Below, one piece after another: positions 60,401-64,000 of a stretch of 64,000 nucleotides of DNA. The DNA lies in NCBI RefSeq assembly GCF_900107975.1, contig NZ_FNVF01000001.1, forward strand, positions 997,237 to 1,061,236, read 5' to 3'. The notes under the pieces are model-generated. The model was given only the letters and a program-made list of their open reading frames with translations. It was not told where the DNA came from and ran no database searches. Position numbers and translations under genes: made by a program. This DNA is from Paenibacillus sp. UNC499MF (GTDB lineage: Bacteria > Bacillota > Bacilli > Paenibacillales > NBRC-103111). Position 1 is the stretch's first letter. The number at the start of each line of letters is the position of its first letter.

Positions 60401-61432
60401 ATGAAACTACCCTCTAAATATGAAACGATTCGGCAAATATTGTCCGACTTCAAGCAGCCCGAGTATCGGTATGCTCAGATTATAGATGCGATTTTCAAGA
60501 GAAACGTCGGGGAATACGAACGGATGACCATGCTGCCCCAATTTTTGCGCGGCGAGTTGACCCGGATGCTTGGTCCGAACGTCTGCAGTATCGTTCCCGT
60601 AAAAGAACTCACGTCGAAACAGGTTAACAAGGTACTGTTTGCGATTGCGGGCGGCGAGCGCGTGGAGGCCGTGCGACTTACTTATGAGCGGGGCTGGAAA
60701 TCTTACTGTATTTCCACGCAGTGCGGCTGCGGATTCGGGTGCAGATTTTGCGCCACCGGTACCATCGGCCTGAAACGAAATCTGACCGCCGACGAAATTA
60801 CCGACCAATTGCTGCACTTCCGCTTGCACGGTCACGCCTTAGACAGCGTCTCCTTCATGGGCATGGGGGAGGCGCTCGCCAACCCGCATATTTTTGATGC
60901 CATAACGATTTTGACCGATCCGCATCTCTTTGGTTTAGGACATCGGCGAATTACGGTATCCACCATTGGCCTGCTGCCGGGTATCGATAGGCTGACACGT
61001 GAGTTTCCGCAAGTCAATCTAACCTTCTCGCTGCACTCGCCGTTCGACGATCAGCGAAGCGAACTGATGCCGATCAACGACCGATTCCCGATCCAAGATG
61101 TGTTGAATGCATTGGATCGACATATCCTGCAAACGGGGAGAAAAGTATATATAGCGTATATTCTTCTTCGGGGAGTCAACGACTCGGCGGCGCATGCGGA
61201 AGCAGTTGCCGAGTTGTTAACGGGAAGGGGACCTGTGGAACATCTTTACCACGTTAACTTGATTCCGTTCAATTCGACCGAAGTTACGCCGGACAGCTAC
61301 CGGCAATCTGAACCGGATCGGATTAAAGCGTTTGTTCGGATCTTGAAATCAAAGGGAATCCGTATGACGGTCCGAACTCAGTTCGGATCGGACATTAACG
61401 CGGCATGCGGCCAACTGTACCGCTCCGAATAA
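60401..61432 (+). CDS. Cfr-type 23S rRNA (adenine-2503-C8) methyltransferase
   Basis: 343-residue radical-SAM methyltransferase. The cluster-binding motif is Cys110, Cys114, Cys117 in 'QCGCGFGCRFCATG'; Cys103 and the methyl-carrying Cys336 ('NAACGQLYRSE') match Cys105 and Cys338 of Cfr. Cfr-specific stretches such as 'MGMGEALANPHIFDA', 'VNLTFSLHSPFDDQRS' and 'LMPINDRFPIQDVLN' are kept, and the longer N-terminus of RlmN is absent. Methylation of A2503 at C8 blocks phenicols, lincosamides, oxazolidinones, pleuromutilins and streptogramin A. Similar chromosomal genes (clbA, clbB) occur in Bacillus and Brevibacillus. ATG at 60401 follows AAGGAGAAG. Confidence 0.9.
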   Translation: MKLPSKYETIRQILSDFKQPEYRYAQIIDAIFKRNVGEYERMTMLPQFLRGELTRMLGPNVCSIVPVKELTSKQVNKVLFAIAGGERVEAVRLTYERGWKSYCISTQCGCGFGCRFCATGTIGLKRNLTADEITDQLLHFRLHGHALDSVSFMGMGEALANPHIFDAITILTDPHLFGLGHRRITVSTIGLLPGIDRLTREFPQVNLTFSLHSPFDDQRSELMPINDRFPIQDVLNALDRHILQTGRKVYIAYILLRGVNDSAAHAEAVAELLTGRGPVEHLYHVNLIPFNSTEVTPDSYRQSEPDRIKAFVRILKSKGIRMTVRTQFGSDINAACGQLYRSE

Positions 61433-61524
61433 TCGATCAACCGGTCCCCTAAACAGCATTTGGCTTAAGGACGCGTGGGTCATAAATAATAGATGCTCGA
61501 TATAGGTGATACATCCGAAATAAT

Positions 61525-61560
61525 GAAGCCTGCCTGCCAACGGCAGGCTTCTGACGTTTT
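61525..61560 (+). terminator. Intrinsic terminator after the Cfr-like gene
   Basis: GAAGCCTGCC pairs perfectly with GGCAGGCTTC around TGCCAAC, then TGACGTTTT. The remainder of 61433-61756 (324 bp) holds no recognised gene. Confidence 0.8.
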
Positions 61561-61756
61561 AACGCCCTTTAGGCTCCGGCTAACTTACCTCCAGGCAACG
61601 AAAAGTCCGGGTTTGAGATCATCTTTTTTACTAATGGTTCCACTTCCTTATCAGGCAGTATTTTATGATCCCCAAAAGATATTTTAATATATGTGACATT
61701 GACCCTTGAACGAATAATCGGGATAATTAACATGAAAAAGCAGGAAGGAAGTGGAA

Positions 61757-62236
61757 GTGATAAACCCTCTGAATTATATTGAATATTTGGGACACAGCAG
61801 CGTTTACCCTCCTTTGATCGATCAGCTTTCGAGGGACAAAATAACTTGGCGGCCGAATGTGCGGAGGAATCTGAATACGACCTATTTTGTAAGTGGAGAG
61901 GGTCTCGTTCTCCATTTCGATATTGACGCTGAAACCAACGGTATCACCAAGAAAAGCGAGGGTGACTATATATTTGACGAATTAACAATGACGATTATGG
62001 AAGAAAATAAGAAACATGGAAAGTATGTCGGTCCGATTCCCTATGGATTGTTACAAAACGATTCAAGAGCCCAGATCGAAGCCAAGCTGGGCACACCCAC
62101 GAGGAGAGCCGAGGAGTTGGATAACTACTATTTGGATGGCCTCGTATGGACGGCAGCCTTTGAAGGGGAAAGGTTTCAATTTCTGAAGGTGGCTGTTCCA
62201 ACAAATGGCAAGCGAAAATATGGCCTCTGCCCGTGA
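61757..62236 (+). CDS. Hypothetical protein, distant paralogue of the 62500 gene
   Basis: 159 residues, soluble, no recognised family. 'GPIPYGLLQNDSRAQIEAKL' followed by G-T-P resembles 'TPFPGDLPKGITMRSTPDEP' of the gene at 62500; both continue to an aromatic 'WTAAFE' or 'ILAWRK' strand. Such proteins are often immunity-type or orphan cargo. GTG at 61757 is 8 nt after GGAAGG; a GTG at 61751 abuts that site. Confidence 0.65.
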   Translation: MINPLNYIEYLGHSSVYPPLIDQLSRDKITWRPNVRRNLNTTYFVSGEGLVLHFDIDAETNGITKKSEGDYIFDELTMTIMEENKKHGKYVGPIPYGLLQNDSRAQIEAKLGTPTRRAEELDNYYLDGLVWTAAFEGERFQFLKVAVPTNGKRKYGLCP

Positions 62237-62291
62237 TGTATTGCAGGGATATTAGTCCATATACATAAAATGCTTGTGCGATTTCTCAAAG

Positions 62292-62432
62292 ATGGATAAT
62301 CTCCGGCAGTTGGAGTTGAATTCCTTGAAATCGCTGCGGGACATCGAAAATCTGTGGACCGCCAGGCGGATTGAGGTTCCGGGGCTGAAAGAGATTCATA
62401 CAGCCATTTGGGCAGAAGCCTTTGCTCTCTAG
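62292..62432 (+). pseudogene. Small ORF or relic between the two paralogues
   Basis: 46 codons with no clear ribosome site: 'MDNLRQLELNSLKSLRDIEN' and 'TARRIEVPGLKEIHTAIWAE', then TAG. Leucine-rich helix pattern; probably the 3' end of a lost gene. Low certainty. Confidence 0.3.
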
Positions 62433-62499
62433 AGGGACATGCTGGGCCTGCGTCACGTTGTGTGTGCATTTGAGGGCACGAAAGGAAGGGATTATAAGC

Positions 62500-63048
62500 A
62501 TGAAAGAACCATCAGAACAGCTCATTGAAATGCTTGGACATCCATACAGTCCCAAGAATGTTCAAGCTTTGCTGCAATCATTAGGCGTCAAGCGGATGCC
62601 GCCCGCGAACAGCTATTTTAACGACGATATTATCTGGTCTGTGAAAGCATCGCTGCGCATCGATCTTTATCGCGCCCCCAAAATAAATGATCTGACTGGG
62701 CTCAATTATACAGATCAAGATGGATGGATCATTGGCGCGATACATTTTCTTGCACCCGGGTCGGATGACAGAATTAAAACTCCGTTTCCCGGAGATCTTC
62801 CCAAGGGAATCACGATGCGCTCAACACCGGATGAGCCGATAAAGGCATATGGCCAGCCCGAACTGGATGAAGAATGTGAATGGCCCGGATTTTCCGGCCG
62901 GATTTTGGCATGGCGCAAGCCGGGCATAAATATCGCAATTCAATATGCGGACAGTGAGACCGGCAGCAGCATGATAAGCTTCACAGCCTGTTTAATCGGC
63001 TGCATAGGCGCCTGGCGAAGCGATAATCCGGAAATCTTTGCTCCCTGA
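62500..63048 (+). CDS. Hypothetical protein, distant paralogue of the 61757 gene
   Basis: 182 residues, no recognised family. N-terminal 'EQLIEMLGHPYSPKNVQALL' resembles the start of the 61757 protein ('EYLGHSSVYPPLIDQLS'). ATG at 62500 follows AAAGGAAGGG by 10 nt; a longer frame from 62422 is not supported. The C-terminal 'SMISFTACLIGCIGAWRS' is hydrophobic. Confidence 0.7.
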   Translation: MKEPSEQLIEMLGHPYSPKNVQALLQSLGVKRMPPANSYFNDDIIWSVKASLRIDLYRAPKINDLTGLNYTDQDGWIIGAIHFLAPGSDDRIKTPFPGDLPKGITMRSTPDEPIKAYGQPELDEECEWPGFSGRILAWRKPGINIAIQYADSETGSSMISFTACLIGCIGAWRSDNPEIFAP

Positions 63049-63303
63049 TTACAGAGGCGAAATTTTCTCATTGAATAAAAGGCGCGGAGTTGTTCTTCCG
63101 GGTCTTTTTTTGCTTCAAGCAGGCTTTCAGTATCTGCCTTCCTTTGAGATAGGTTACCGTATTCAAATTGGATGTGCCTCATCCATTATGATAATGGCAG
63201 GGTGTGCATTTTCATGGACTATTTGCTCGGGTCTATACAGATAAGACTTTTATTAATGCATTAAAATATCGTTATATACTAAAAGGATTGGTTGGTGATT
63301 TAG

Positions 63304-63903
63304 TTGATTACAAATCTTTATTTTGTTCGACATGCTCATTCTACTTATTCTGCCGATGAATTAAATAGACCTTTATCAGAACGTGGACAAGAGGATGCTA
63401 GCAAAGTTACTAATATACTGAAAAACGAAAGTATAAATGTCCTGATTTCAAGTCCGTATAAAAGAGCAATACAAACTATTGAAGGGTTAACCGGAATAGT
63501 TGGTATTGATATAGTCATAGAAGAAGATTTTAAAGAAAGGTTATTATCTGAGAAGCCCCTCAATGACTTTGACAGTGCAATTGCTAAGGTATGGGAGGAC
63601 TATTCCTTTTCATGGGAGGGGGGAGAATCGAACGTTGTTGCCCAGAATAGGGGAGTTAGAGCGCTCGAAAGAGTATTGGAACGACATGAAGGTAAAAATA
63701 TTGCAATCGGGACACATGGTAATATCATGGTATTAATTATGAATTACCTGGATAAAAAGTTTGATTTCACATTTTGGAAACAGCTGGATATGCCTGACAT
63801 TTACAAGTTAAGTTTCGACAATCGGAGACTTATTGAAGTAAAACGCATATGGGACAAGGGACAAGAGAAGCCTGATAATACAAGCCACGTAACCTCTCTT
63901 TGA
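63304..63903 (+). CDS. Histidine phosphatase family protein (phosphoglycerate-mutase-like)
   Basis: 199 residues. The RHG-type motif reads 'LYFVRHAHSTYS' with catalytic His10, and the second His lies in 'IAIGTHGNIMVL' near residue 138; 'SSPYKRAIQTIEGL' is the conserved middle block. Broad phosphatase family; substrate unknown. TTG at 63304 has a weak upstream GGTTGGTG site. AT-rich. The last 97 bp of the window show no gene. Confidence 0.85.
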   Translation: MITNLYFVRHAHSTYSADELNRPLSERGQEDASKVTNILKNESINVLISSPYKRAIQTIEGLTGIVGIDIVIEEDFKERLLSEKPLNDFDSAIAKVWEDYSFSWEGGESNVVAQNRGVRALERVLERHEGKNIAIGTHGNIMVLIMNYLDKKFDFTFWKQLDMPDIYKLSFDNRRLIEVKRIWDKGQEKPDNTSHVTSL

Positions 63904-64000
63904 CCTTACGTCCCAGCTTGTTTTATGACTCAGGTTGTTCTTGCAGACCTATAAGCATCAGGCTATCAGCCGCCTCTTCATTTGAGCAGATACTATTCCT

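Noticed and set aside
60401-61432. Housekeeping RlmN
   Set aside because: Lacks the RlmN N-terminal extension and has Cfr-specific motifs (FSLHSP, MPINDR, ACGQL context).
61493-61687. 64-codon frame after the Cfr-like gene
   Set aside because: It contains the intrinsic terminator 61525-61560 and has no ribosome site.

Overview
The window looks like chromosome of a Paenibacillus-type Firmicute (family Paenibacillaceae). The evidence is gene content: S-layer-homology enzymes, YesM/YesN kinase-regulator pairs beside sugar ABC transporters, very large 7TMR-DISM hybrid kinases, TTG/GTG starts behind strong GGAGG ribosome sites, and moderately GC-rich genes interrupted by AT-rich islands. This rests on reading the proteins, not on a database search.

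Layout. 1-7 kb: a VOC protein, a double GNAT acetyltransferase, a Fur-boxed siderophore-binding lipoprotein, acetyl-CoA synthetase, and a Crp-type regulator between two DUF606 transporters. 7-16.7 kb: a 1060-residue hybrid sensor kinase divergent from a REC/OmpR/BTAD regulator, then an LPQTG wall adhesin with its class D sortase. 16.7-21.8 kb: a Fur-boxed siderophore ABC operon divergent from a Fur-boxed ferredoxin-NADP reductase. 22-26 kb: an AT-rich, decayed island with gene remnants, a small secreted protein, an ankyrin gene broken by a frameshift and a stop, and three copies of one terminator hairpin. 26-38.3 kb: a YesMN-controlled sugar ABC system and a 1514-residue S-layer-anchored GH20 enzyme. 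38.3-46.5 kb: Nudix, an imperfect 21-23-bp tandem repeat array, pentapeptide and DUF4184 proteins, a two-gene SMR pump with a TetR regulator and twin operators, a secreted sugar dehydrogenase and an acetyltransferase.

46.6-56 kb holds a complete nine-gene opine-metallophore locus in the order cntK-L-M-A-B-C-D-F-E behind a promoter overlapped by a Zur-like box. Histidine racemase, nicotianamine-synthase-like enzyme, opine dehydrogenase, import ABC transporter and MFS exporter are all present. CntK is present, and CntM has Arg36 and Asp152 at the positions that decide cofactor and keto-acid choice, so the predicted product is staphylopine (D-His, aminobutyrate, pyruvate, NADPH) rather than the bacillopaline known from Paenibacillus mucilaginosus.

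56-64 kb is an accessory tail of AT-rich orphan genes, a kinase-like phosphotransferase and a Cfr-type 23S rRNA methyltransferase. The 470-bp Cfr leader has an 11-codon upstream ORF whose 3' end is built into an intrinsic terminator, and an upstream segment perfectly complementary (15 nt) to the terminator's 3' arm. That is the layout of ribosome-mediated attenuation, and I rate it and the metallophore locus as the most interesting parts of the window.

No tRNA, rRNA, CRISPR array, complete insertion sequence or prophage was recognised.
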